From a bacterium (GTDB taxonomy: Bacteria; Planctomycetota; Planctomycetia; Pirellulales; Pirellulaceae), in contig WGNR01000011.1 of the NCBI GenBank assembly GCA_016124445.1, forward strand, positions 1-64,000: a DNA stretch of 64,000 nt, in the 5' to 3' direction. The translations under genes and the position numbers were made by a program. Of this stretch, positions 8,598 through 18,200 are shown piece by piece. How positions within the stretch are numbered: the stretch's first letter is position 1; every line of letters begins with the position of its first letter. The notes under the pieces are model-generated. The model was not told where the DNA came from. It did no database searches and saw only the letters and a list, made by a program, of their open reading frames with translations.

Positions 8598-10901
8598 ATG
8601 GCTGTAGGTAAAGCCGTATGGGGCATCGATATCGGTCATAGTGCCTTGAAGGCATTGAAATGCCGGATGCACGAAGACGGATTCTGGATGGTTGCCGAGG
8701 CATTCGACTTCATCGAGTATCCTAGCCCGCTGAATCAGGCCGGCGCTGGATCCGAGTCGTTGATTAAGGATGCTTTGCGCGAGTTCCTTTCGCGCAACGA
8801 CATTCGTAACGACACGATCAGTATCTCGGTCCCTGGTCAGGCAGGTTTGGCCCGTTTCTTCAAGGCACCGCCGGTCGAAGCCAAACGCATCGCGGACATC
8901 GTCCGATACGAAGCAAAACAGCAGATCCCGTTTCCACTGGAAGACGTGATCTGGGATTACCAGCCGATGCCTGGCTCGCACGAAGAAGAAGGCATATCGC
9001 TGGAAACGGAGATTGGAATCTTCGCGATGAAGCGGGATCAGATCTTCCGTTCATTGCAGCCCTATCTCGATACTGGCATCGATGTCGATATCGTCCAGCT
9101 GACGCCGATCAGTCTGTACAACTTTGTGGCGAACGATCAATTGACGATCAATCCGCTTAAAGAAGAGTACGACCCGTCGAACCAGCCCAATTCGTACGTA
9201 ATTGTCTCGATGGGAACTGAAACGACCGATCTGGTCATCACCAATGGTTTCCGCGTCTGGCAGCGCAGCCTTCCGATTGGGGGCAATCACTTTACCAAGC
9301 AGCTGACCAAAGACCTGAAACTTACGTTCGCCAAGGCCGAGCATCTCAAGCGACACGCTGCCGAAGCGGAGAACGCCAAGCTTGTCTTTCAGGCGATGCG
9401 TCCGGTGTTCAACGATCTGGTGACCGAAATTCAGCGTTCAATCGGTTTCTTTCAAACGCTCGATCGGAAGGCAAAGATTTCGCGAATCATTCCGATTGGC
9501 AACGGGATGAAACTGCCTGGTCTGATTCCGTACCTGGGCAAGAACCTGGGCTACGACGTCGTCGAGATGGATGGTTACCAGAAGCTAACGGGAACCGACG
9601 TCACGTCGGCACCTTCGTTCCGCGAGAACATGCTCTCGTTCGCCACGTGTTACGGCCTTTGCCTGCAGGGGCTCAAGAAGGCAGCACTGCGGACCAACTT
9701 GTTGCCGCAAGAGATTCTGATCGATCGTATCGTCCGCCAGAAGAAGCCATGGGCAGTTGCTGCGGTGGCCTGCCTGCTGTTGGCATGTGCCCTGAATTTT
9801 GGCTTCCATTGGCAAGCCTACAATGCGGCCCACATTCCAAAATTTGACGACGGGCTCAATAAGATCAACTCGGTCAAGCAGACCAGCAGCAGTCTCAAGT
9901 CGACTGATTCAGAGTTGATGACCGAAAAAGAAAACCTGGAGATGATCGGTCGCTACGTGGTGGGTAACGAAGAGAACCGGCGTCTCTGGCCGGAATTGAT
10001 GAAAGCCATCACGGCGGCATTGCCTAAGGATCCCGATCTGGCGCCAGGCCAGGTCTCGCAGAAGCCGATCGATCAGCGGCCGGACCTGCAGATCGAGAGC
10101 ATCGAATCGCAATACTTCCCGGATTTGTCGTTGTGGTACACCGACGCTGTGAAGACCAAGTACGTGGCGACTCTCGAAAACCGCAAGGCGATTCTTCGAC
10201 GTTTGAACGAAGGAGAGGAAGCTTCGCCCAAAATCGACGAGAAGGCCGCGAAGGAAGACGCACAGAATTCTGGGGCAGAAACGCCTGTCGAGCCTGGTTC
10301 TGAGCCAGGGGCAACTCAGACAGCCGCAGAGGAAGAAGCGGAAATCGACGTGGAGTCGATGGAAGCCGATGCCGAACCGGAAGATGAATTGGCAGGTCCC
10401 ACCGCGGAAGAAAGTGGCTGGGTCGTGCAGATCGACGGATACCATTACCACAACAGCCCGGCGGCTCGCGAGAACATGGGGCCGCAATATGTGCGTAACA
10501 CGCTGATCGATCAGCTGGACCGCGGTTCGATCGAATTGATCAATGAGAACAACGAACCGGAAATGGTCTCGATGAAAGAATTGGGTATCTCGCATCCCAT
10601 CATTGCCGTCGACCAGGTTCCACAACTGGTGCCAATCGACAATCCCAAGTACGAGCCCCCGGTTACCGGTGCGGCAGGTGGACCAGGGATGATGATGGAA
10701 GAATATGGAGAGCCAAATTCCGGAATGATGGCAGGCGGTACCGGTTCGATGGAGCCTCCTAAGATTCAGGTCAAAGTCTACCGGTTTACGGTTCAGTTCT
10801 GCTGGCGCGAGTCGCCTCTTTCGGTACGAGAAGCGGCTCGGCGTGCCGCTGAACTCGCGAAAAAAGAACAAGAAGAAGCGATGTCAGGAATGGAGAACTA
10901 A
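8598..10901 (+). CDS. pilM: Type IV pilus assembly protein PilM-like, with membrane and PilN-like C-terminal part
   Basis: Actin-like ATPase of type IV pilus/type II secretion assembly. Residues 1-360 match PilM: the phosphate-1 motif VWGIDIGHSALKALK at about 8-22, SISVPGQAGLARFF and the PF(P)LEDV stretch near 110-120. A membrane helix follows at about 385-402 (WAVAAVACLLLACALNFGF), then a long periplasmic region of about 360 residues with an acidic Ala/Glu-rich linker. Standard PilM is about 350 residues and cytoplasmic, so this looks like a PilM fused to a PilN-like membrane part. The ATG has GAGGA at 8587-8591. It opens a run of four same-strand genes ending with the secretin. Confidence 0.8.
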   Translation: MAVGKAVWGIDIGHSALKALKCRMHEDGFWMVAEAFDFIEYPSPLNQAGAGSESLIKDALREFLSRNDIRNDTISISVPGQAGLARFFKAPPVEAKRIADIVRYEAKQQIPFPLEDVIWDYQPMPGSHEEEGISLETEIGIFAMKRDQIFRSLQPYLDTGIDVDIVQLTPISLYNFVANDQLTINPLKEEYDPSNQPNSYVIVSMGTETTDLVITNGFRVWQRSLPIGGNHFTKQLTKDLKLTFAKAEHLKRHAAEAENAKLVFQAMRPVFNDLVTEIQRSIGFFQTLDRKAKISRIIPIGNGMKLPGLIPYLGKNLGYDVVEMDGYQKLTGTDVTSAPSFRENMLSFATCYGLCLQGLKKAALRTNLLPQEILIDRIVRQKKPWAVAAVACLLLACALNFGFHWQAYNAAHIPKFDDGLNKINSVKQTSSSLKSTDSELMTEKENLEMIGRYVVGNEENRRLWPELMKAITAALPKDPDLAPGQVSQKPIDQRPDLQIESIESQYFPDLSLWYTDAVKTKYVATLENRKAILRRLNEGEEASPKIDEKAAKEDAQNSGAETPVEPGSEPGATQTAAEEEAEIDVESMEADAEPEDELAGPTAEESGWVVQIDGYHYHNSPAARENMGPQYVRNTLIDQLDRGSIELINENNEPEMVSMKELGISHPIIAVDQVPQLVPIDNPKYEPPVTGAAGGPGMMMEEYGEPNSGMMAGGTGSMEPPKIQVKVYRFTVQFCWRESPLSVREAARRAAELAKKEQEEAMSGMEN

Positions 10902-10905
10902 GCTC

Positions 10906-12540
10906 ATGGAAAAACTTCGTCCTATACTGGCCGCGCTGAAGAAGTATTACTTCTGGGTTTGTGCCGTCGTTGTGATTTTGGTTGGGGTTCCCAGTTGGCT
11001 AATGTCAACTTCGAACCTCGATAAGGCACGTGCCGATCGCGAGCAGGAAATCGAATCGGGACTCAGTGCAGTCCGGCAGATTGCCAGCACGCCAAACCAT
11101 CCCAATGGCACCTACGAAACGGAAATGCAAAAGTGGCTCCAGAAATATCGCGTTGATATTGACGAAGCCTGGGAAGCAAAGTGGGAAGTGCAGCAAAAGG
11201 TGCTGACCTGGCCGACCGAACTCAATACGCAAAACAAGAACTTCGCCGATGCCATCAACGGCATTCTGGCAGGGCGCCCGATTGAGGCGTTGCCCGAAGA
11301 AGATAAGGGACTGCCAGTTAGTTCACGTGAGCTCTACCGCGATTACATCAAAGATGAGCTTCCCAAACTGGCCAAGGTAATCCATTCCAAGTGGGCTCCA
11401 TCCGGTGGGAGCAACATTCCACAGATGGGCGGCAATGAAATGGGACCAGGAGGATTTCAACCTCCTGGAGGCGGTTTCAACCCATCGGGGGAACCGCGCG
11501 AGCCACCACCGCTGGTCTACTGGAATCCGACCAATCAGGCCAATATTCAATCCAAGAGTTTTGATTGGTCGGCTGGCTCGGGCAATGCCGCTGGGCTGAT
11601 GACCGGTGGAATGGAATCGCCTGGCATGGGCGGTGGCGGCGCGGTAGGCGGGAAAAGCAACTTGCCTTCGACCCGCGAGGTGATGTATGCCCAAGAGAAT
11701 CTTTGGGTCTTGGAAAACTTGATGAAGATCATTGCCAAGACCAACGGCGATATCACCAGCGCCCATCAGGCGTCGATCAAAGCGATCGAGTCGATCGAAT
11801 TTGGTCGCGAGGTCATGCCGATCCAATCTAAAGTCATCATTCCTCGCTCTCCAGCCACTGGATTGGGCGATGGCACCGAAATGGGCTTGGAAGATCCCAG
11901 TATGATGTCGGAAGATCCCTCCATGATGGAAGGTAACGGAATGATGGGTGAGGACGGCATGCCGATGGATGGAGTCATGCCTAATCCTGGCGACTTCCGC
12001 TATGTCGACAAAGATTACAAGAAGCTGAAGGTCGAAGATCTGCGGGCAGCCACTACTGAGCCCACATCTGAAAACTACTATCTGTCGGTCGCCAAGCGAC
12101 TGCCAGTGCGAATGCGCTTGAAAATGGATCAACGGGAGATCGACAAGTTGCTGGTCGAGTGCGGCAACGCCGACTTGATGGTCGAGGTTCGCCAGGTGCG
12201 AGTAGGGAATAATCTCCCCGCTGCCGGTAGTGGTGGCATGGGCATGGGTGGCGCTCCCGGCATGGGCGGAGGTATGCCGCCTGGCATGGGGCCTAGCATG
12301 GAAATGGGTGGATTTGAAGAACCTGGAATGGGTGGCGGTCCTGGAATGGGCGGACCCAACGGCAACCAGGAGGAACAGGCCGAGAAGGTCTTTGACGTGA
12401 CAGTCGAGATCTACGGCATCATTTACATTTACAACCCAGTGAACAAAAAACTGTTGTGGCCAAACGGTCAGCCTACCGACAGCACCAATCCAGACGGCAG
12501 TTCGACGGAAACGGCTGGTGTGTCGGCGATTAACCGATAG
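10906..12540 (+). CDS. Membrane-anchored Met/Gly-rich protein of the pilus/secretin locus
   Basis: A 544-residue protein with one N-terminal membrane helix (YYFWVCAVVVILVGVPSWL, about residues 13-31), a coiled or helical periplasmic region (about 35-160) and several disordered Met/Gly/Pro-rich stretches (about 165-190, 231-250, 325-350, 441-485). The start is the ATG at 10906, four bases after the pilM stop. The topology resembles PilN/PilO-like alignment proteins, but I see no clear domain match. A structured segment near 380-440 (ENYYLSVAKRLPVRMRLKMD) could be a small alpha-beta fold like those of PilO. The role in assembly is inferred from position. Confidence 0.65.
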   Translation: MEKLRPILAALKKYYFWVCAVVVILVGVPSWLMSTSNLDKARADREQEIESGLSAVRQIASTPNHPNGTYETEMQKWLQKYRVDIDEAWEAKWEVQQKVLTWPTELNTQNKNFADAINGILAGRPIEALPEEDKGLPVSSRELYRDYIKDELPKLAKVIHSKWAPSGGSNIPQMGGNEMGPGGFQPPGGGFNPSGEPREPPPLVYWNPTNQANIQSKSFDWSAGSGNAAGLMTGGMESPGMGGGGAVGGKSNLPSTREVMYAQENLWVLENLMKIIAKTNGDITSAHQASIKAIESIEFGREVMPIQSKVIIPRSPATGLGDGTEMGLEDPSMMSEDPSMMEGNGMMGEDGMPMDGVMPNPGDFRYVDKDYKKLKVEDLRAATTEPTSENYYLSVAKRLPVRMRLKMDQREIDKLLVECGNADLMVEVRQVRVGNNLPAAGSGGMGMGGAPGMGGGMPPGMGPSMEMGGFEEPGMGGGPGMGGPNGNQEEQAEKVFDVTVEIYGIIYIYNPVNKKLLWPNGQPTDSTNPDGSSTETAGVSAINR

Positions 12541-12616
12541 GCGAACTTTTCCACGCAATGCGTGAACTCTCATCTAACAATCGGATGGCTCGGAACAGAA
12601 TAAGGATTTCACAAAC

Positions 12617-14827
12617 ATGAAGAAGCTGGATTTACAGAACGGTGGGCTAAAAGCCCAAATGATTCTGCACGTTGAAAAACTGGTCTTCGGATTGGTGATC
12701 CTCCTGGTGGTGGCATTCGTCTATTTCGGCACTCAGCAGAAATCGATTTCCACCAATCCAGACGAACTGGATAGCGCCTCGAAACTGGCGTTGGCGAATA
12801 TCAACGAAAAGACTTGGGACAAAGTCGAAAAGGATCGTTGGGTTCCGCCCGAATATCAGACTGCCGCTGCTCGCGCCAGCAAGCCAATTCCGTTGCCGCC
12901 TTATGAAACCCCGTCCAGTTTGAAGGTCCGTCACAAGGAAAGCATCGAGAAACGAGCCGATCCGAAATTCCTGGCCTTGGAAAACCTGGAAGTCGTTCCA
13001 GGCTTTGCTCCGTTTGCCCTCATTAGCTCCAATCCGGCTGGCGGCACAGGCATCATGCCTGGCATGCGACCGGGCGCTGCCCCAGGCTCGGAATACGATA
13101 TCTATTCAGGGGCTGGAATGCCTGGTGAATTGGGAATGAACGACGAGAATACCCCGCCGGTATTGACCCTCGAGCAGACTGCCATGCTTGGTGCGCCGCG
13201 ATCAACTGGTGACAAAATCCAAGGGACGTACTTCATTGCCATCACTGGACTGGCGCCATTGAAGAAACAGCTCGATTTGTACAACGCTGCCTTCAAAGAT
13301 CGGGCTGCCTATCTCGAGACGCGTGACTATCCGCGATACGTTCACTTTGCCGTCGAACGTCGAGAGCAAAAGGCGGACGGTTCGTGGAGTGAATGGGAAA
13401 AGAACATCAACGTTAACCTGGCACGGCAGATCGCCCGCTATCGTTGGGCGTTTTCGTTCGATGAAGTCGCTCCACCGGAATATCTTGATCCGGTCCTCAC
13501 ATTTCCTATCCCGCCGATCCTGCTGTTCAATCCGGACAAGTGGGCTCGCCACTCTACGGTCCCGTTGTTCGAGCCAACCGATTTGATGAACGGAGAACCT
13601 GGGATGGAAGGGGGGCAGTTTGAAGAAATGCCATTTCAACCTGGCGGCAGTGACATTCCTGGCGATGTGCCGCTTGGAATGATGCCAGGAGGAATGGATG
13701 GCGGGCCTGGAATGATGCCAGGTAGCAATCCGGGAATGATGCCAGGGATGCCTGGCTATGGAAGAACGGGGATGACCAACCAACTTGTGGCTCCTCCTGG
13801 TACGATCCGTCGACCGACCGGTACCAACGGCGGCATGATGGGACCTGGCATGGGTGGCGGTATGGGCATGGAAGGTGGTGGAGCCAGCTACGCGAATTCA
13901 CCCTTCGATGCCGAGAACAAGATGTTCCGCTTCTACGATACTTCGGTCCAGCCAAACAAGACGTACCAATACCGCGTGCAGTTGTGGCTGGAAGATCCGA
14001 ATAATCCCCAGAACCTCCAGGAAGCTCCCTCGATCCGAGCGCTCGAGGCTACTGTCGTCGATCGCGTCAAACCGGAACGGGACAAAGTGATGCAGCAGAT
14101 GCAAGGGATGGGAGGTCAGATGCCGGTGCAAGCGACCAATACCGCCCCGAAACATCAGTTCTGGCGTACTGCCGATTACAGCGAGCCAAGTCCTGCGGTT
14201 CGTGTTCCTTCCAGCGCCGATGTGCTGGCTGGTTCGGTGAAAGCGGGGCGATTGGTGGTCAATCGTGATGATCGCAGCCAGGTTTTGCGTGTCTTCGAGC
14301 CTACGGCCAATGTATTGGCCATGATCTGGGACCCGAAAACCGAGGTCAAAGCGTTGGTGACCAAGGAAGTCAAAGAAGTCCGACGTGGTGAAATGGTTCA
14401 CTACGAGGGGCCGCTTTGGGTTCTCGACCCAACGTCATATACCTTCCGGCGACCTTATCCAGTTGAAGAAGATCCTAAGAAAAAGGTCAGGTCACAAGAC
14501 GAGGAATATAGTCTCCAGACCGGCTACACGCTGCTGGATATGCGTGGCGGCGAAGATACCGCCGGCCGATTTGTTGATACCAATAAGACCAAGCTGAAGA
14601 CTCCCGGCGAGGTGCTCGTTTTGGATGACGCGGGGCATATTCACATCAAATCTGAATTGGGAGACTTGGAAGAGTTCATCAAATTCAACTTCGCCAAGCC
14701 TGAGGTGAAGCGGAAGGCGAGCGATGAAGAAGATCCAATGGGAGAGGATCCCGGCATGTACGAAGATTACGGAGATGCACCAGGGGGATCGGGATCTCGT
14801 AAATCTCGCCGAAACAACAGGCCATAA
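12617..14827 (+). CDS. Membrane-anchored Met/Gly-rich protein, second pilus-locus partner
   Basis: A 736-residue protein with one N-terminal membrane helix (KLVFGLVILLVVAFVYFG, about residues 21-38) and a large predicted periplasmic part. Low-complexity Gly/Met/Pro segments lie near residues 140-165 and 328-425. Between and after them are folded stretches, including a beta-rich region at about 430-500 with FRFYDTSVQPNKTYQYRVQ, which looks like a fibronectin-type strand pattern. The acidic C-terminus ends in a basic tail. It follows the preceding gene by 76 bases and is closed by a strong terminator, so it is the last gene of the pilM transcript. No known family name is assigned. Confidence 0.65.
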   Translation: MKKLDLQNGGLKAQMILHVEKLVFGLVILLVVAFVYFGTQQKSISTNPDELDSASKLALANINEKTWDKVEKDRWVPPEYQTAAARASKPIPLPPYETPSSLKVRHKESIEKRADPKFLALENLEVVPGFAPFALISSNPAGGTGIMPGMRPGAAPGSEYDIYSGAGMPGELGMNDENTPPVLTLEQTAMLGAPRSTGDKIQGTYFIAITGLAPLKKQLDLYNAAFKDRAAYLETRDYPRYVHFAVERREQKADGSWSEWEKNINVNLARQIARYRWAFSFDEVAPPEYLDPVLTFPIPPILLFNPDKWARHSTVPLFEPTDLMNGEPGMEGGQFEEMPFQPGGSDIPGDVPLGMMPGGMDGGPGMMPGSNPGMMPGMPGYGRTGMTNQLVAPPGTIRRPTGTNGGMMGPGMGGGMGMEGGGASYANSPFDAENKMFRFYDTSVQPNKTYQYRVQLWLEDPNNPQNLQEAPSIRALEATVVDRVKPERDKVMQQMQGMGGQMPVQATNTAPKHQFWRTADYSEPSPAVRVPSSADVLAGSVKAGRLVVNRDDRSQVLRVFEPTANVLAMIWDPKTEVKALVTKEVKEVRRGEMVHYEGPLWVLDPTSYTFRRPYPVEEDPKKKVRSQDEEYSLQTGYTLLDMRGGEDTAGRFVDTNKTKLKTPGEVLVLDDAGHIHIKSELGDLEEFIKFNFAKPEVKRKASDEEDPMGEDPGMYEDYGDAPGGSGSRKSRRNNRP

Positions 14828-14865
14828 CCAGCAGCGATTATTCGCTTTAGACTGGGCAGAACCTT

Positions 14866-14899
14866 AAAGGACGTTCCTATCACGGAACGTCCTTTTTTT
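14866..14899 (+). terminator. Terminator of the pilM operon
   Basis: A 12-bp perfect stem (aaaggacgttcc at 14866-14877 with ggaacgtccttt at 14884-14895) and a six-base loop flow into seven Ts. It separates the pilM transcript from the secretin gene, which therefore needs its own promoter. Confidence 0.85.
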
Positions 14900-15058
14900 A
14901 TTGTCTGCTGTCGCGCCCCATCATCTATTGAGTGGAATTGTGGATCTCGGTACTGTTGCAATCCGGCAAAAATGCGCTGCTGCCGTGGCAAAACGTCGGT
15001 GCTAGCAGCCTATTCATGCTGTTTCCCAAAATAAATTGACCGAGTTGGCAAACCGACC

Positions 15059-15087
15059 TTGACCCAGTTTTGACCAGCCGGTATTTA
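15059..15087 (+). promoter_or_regulatory. Candidate promoter of the secretin gene
   Basis: TTGACC (15059-15064) and TATTTA (15082-15087) are spaced by 17 bases, about 140 bases before the secretin ATG. It lies after the pilM operon terminator. The match is moderate (5/6 and 4/6). Confidence 0.4.
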
Positions 15088-15227
15088 ACCGCCTCACCTA
15101 GAAATGCAAGGATGCAGATTCACCATTGCGCGCGGCATGCGGGCGCTCCTTCAGGGCACGATTTCGGCCCTGGGCGATCGAGCTCCGTTGGCAATATGTC
15201 GGCGACAGGGGGAAGGATAGGAACACC

Positions 15228-18200
15228 ATGAATCATTCTCGGTCGATCCCACTGAATGCGGATCGCAGGCAGCCACAAGTTCTGACAAGGAGTGTCGCGT
15301 TGAATTTGGCCACACGTGTGCTTACAGCCGGTCTTATTGCCGTGCTGTGTTTCAGCACTGGAAAAGGTGTCGTCGCTAATCCGTTGACCGAGATTCAACT
15401 CGTCACGTCGATTTCGGCGACTGGTCAACAACAAGGGTCGCTGTACGATCAGCAAAAGCAGGATGGTGTCCTTCAGGCAGCACGCGATGCGATGCGAGCC
15501 GGGGACTACCAACGTGCTGAAACGCTGATTCAGCAGGCCAAGCAGTTCAACGTTCCGGCCGATCAGGCTTTCAGCCGGTTCCGAGACACGCCAGAGAAGG
15601 CGGCCAAGGATCTGGCTGATCTGAAGGCGGCGAAGACCAATCCTGACCTGCTTGGGCAGCGTCTCATGGGCAAGCCACCAGGACTGGAACAACAGATGGC
15701 CACCGAGGCCCTCGTCCGAGGCAAGGCAGCCTTGGCCAGTGGGCAAACGATGGCGGCCCTAAACTACTATCAACAAGCCGCCAAGGCCGGGCCAAACTTT
15801 CAGGCCGCTGGCTACTCGGTCGCTGCCTTCCGAAACGACCTGCAACAACAAGGCGTCCAGGCCTCGATGCTGGGTGACCAGACCGCCGCTGCTCCGATGG
15901 CAGACAACCCGGGCATGACTCGGCTTCCGGCGGTCAACCAGACGCCGGCTCCGCAGTCGACAGTCAATCCTTACGCGACTGCGAACACTTCGCAGGGTAA
16001 CGCTGAAACGGCTCGCCGAATGCTGCTTCAGTCGCGACTCGAACTGGCCCGCGGGAATGTGGCTCTCGCGGAAAAGCTGGTTCGCCAGGTTCATGGTTTG
16101 GGACTCGTTTATCCTGCTCATCAGGATTCGCCTGATAATGTCGACTACTTGATTCGCAAGCTGAATCAGATTTCAGCTTCGCCGGTTGGTCCGCAATCTG
16201 CCTTCGAATACGGTCAGGTTCTGCTTCAACAAGCGGAAGGCCTGATGCTGTACGGCAAGTACGATATGGCCGAACAGATGACTCGCCAGGTGCAGTCGAT
16301 GAATCTCGACTTCCAACGAACTCGGGTTTCGCCTGATCGGTTGTTGGCCGAGATCTCGCGTCGCAAAAGCGGCGGTGCTCCTGGTCAGCAGGCAAGTCCG
16401 GAACTACCGGACAACGTTGCCGGCAATCCTCGTGCGAAGGAACAAGCAATCCTGGTTCGAGCCAAAGCGGCCCTCGATCGTGGCGACATTGGTACTGCCA
16501 AGGCGTTCACCAAGCAGGCCAGCTCGATCGGCAATCGCAATTATCAGCAGGGCGATCTTCGCCCCGACTTGATGCTGCTTGAAATCTCACGGGCGGAAGC
16601 TTCCAGCCCGGTTCGTTACGCCAGCGGAACAGAAGGTCCCATGGGTGCCGGCTTCCCGGTTTCTCAAGGAATCTACAATCCTGAAACGGACGATACTCGC
16701 ACCATGCCGGCATCGGCCACGCAAGGTGCAACTGCTCAGGCTGGTATGCGTTACCTGCAGGAAGGGGAACAAGCCCTGGAAGCAGGCGACAAGACGAAAG
16801 CCCGTAAGCTATTCGAGGAAGCCTGGAAGTACGAGAACCAACTCGATCCAGCTTCGCGTCAGCGTTTGCAGGACTTCCTGCAGCATCAAACCAACCCGGT
16901 TACCAGTGGCGTGGCTCGAACGAGCACTCAGTCTCCGCTGGACGAAATCGACGCTCGCCAGCAGGTTCTGCTGCGACAGCTGATTGCCGAAGTGACTCGC
17001 GAACAATCGCAGGCCGACGCACTGCGTGAAGTTGATCCGAAGAAGGGTCTCGAGAAGCTGAAGAAGGTGCGTACGGTTGTTGACGAATCGTCCGTCGACG
17101 CGGTCGCCAAGAAGCAACTTCTGGCCCGAGTCGATCGCAGCATCGAGTCGATGGAAACCTACATCGACATGAACAAGTCGCAGATCGAACTCGAAGAACG
17201 CAACGCGGCTCTCAACGACGAGATCAAGAAAGATCGCGATCAGAAACTGGAAATCAACGACAAGCTAGTCGAGATGACCAACCAGTTCAACGAACTGATG
17301 GATCAGCAGCGTTGGCAGGAAGCGGGAGTGATCGCTCGCCAGGCCCGCGAAATGGATCCGGAAAACCCGGTTGTCCAAGCGCTGATCTGGAAAGCGAAAT
17401 TCGCTCAACGTGCCTACCAGAACATGGCTCTTAAGGATGACAAGGAAGAAGGCTTCTGGCAGGCGATGTACAACGTCGATAGAGCCTCGGAAGCCTTCGA
17501 CGACAACACTCCGTTCGTCTTTGGCAACGCCAAGGAATGGTCGGACATGACTGAACGCCGACGTCGTTGGTTGGTCGAAAACTCGCAGATGTCGGAAGAC
17601 GAAGTCGAGATTCGCAAAGCCTTGAAGACGAAGGTCGATGTCAAATTCAACAAGCAGTCGCTGCAAAGCGTGATGGAAACCTTGGGCAACATGGTTGGGA
17701 TCAACGTGATCCTTGATCCACGCGGCTTGCAGGCAGAAGGGGTCACTTACGACACCGACATCACGATCAACATGCAGCAGGCCGTTCGCCTGGACAGTGC
17801 TTTGAATCACATCCTGCAGCCATTGCGGCTGAGCTATGTGATTCGTGACGAAGCCCTGGTGATCACCAGCGAATCGTTCCGCAGCCGCAACGTTTACCAG
17901 AAGGTTTACAACGTCGCGGATCTCGTGCTGCCGATTCCGAACTTTGTTCCGAGCTACAACATGGGTCTGCCGGGTGCCATCAAGGCGGCTTACGAAAGCC
18001 AAGGCCTGACTGGTACGCCGCTGGGAGCCATGGGTGGCGGTGGCCCGAATGCACTGTTCGCTCAGAATCAAGACATCGAAAGCAACAGTGCTTTGGCTCA
18101 GGTGCCCCAAGGATTCATTCCCGGCTTAGGCGGAATGGGTGGCATGGGCGGCATGGGTACTGGCCAGGTGATGACCGGTCAGCCAATGGGCGGCAATATG

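Noticed and set aside
8401..8607. A 68-residue plus-strand frame with a hydrophobic stretch directly upstream of pilM
   Set aside because: It begins inside the -10 box of the predicted promoter, lacks a ribosome site and overlaps the pilM start.
11323..12573. A 416-residue minus-strand frame in the pilus locus
   Set aside because: His/Arg/Ala-rich antisense image of the Met/Gly-rich protein; no ribosome site or domain.
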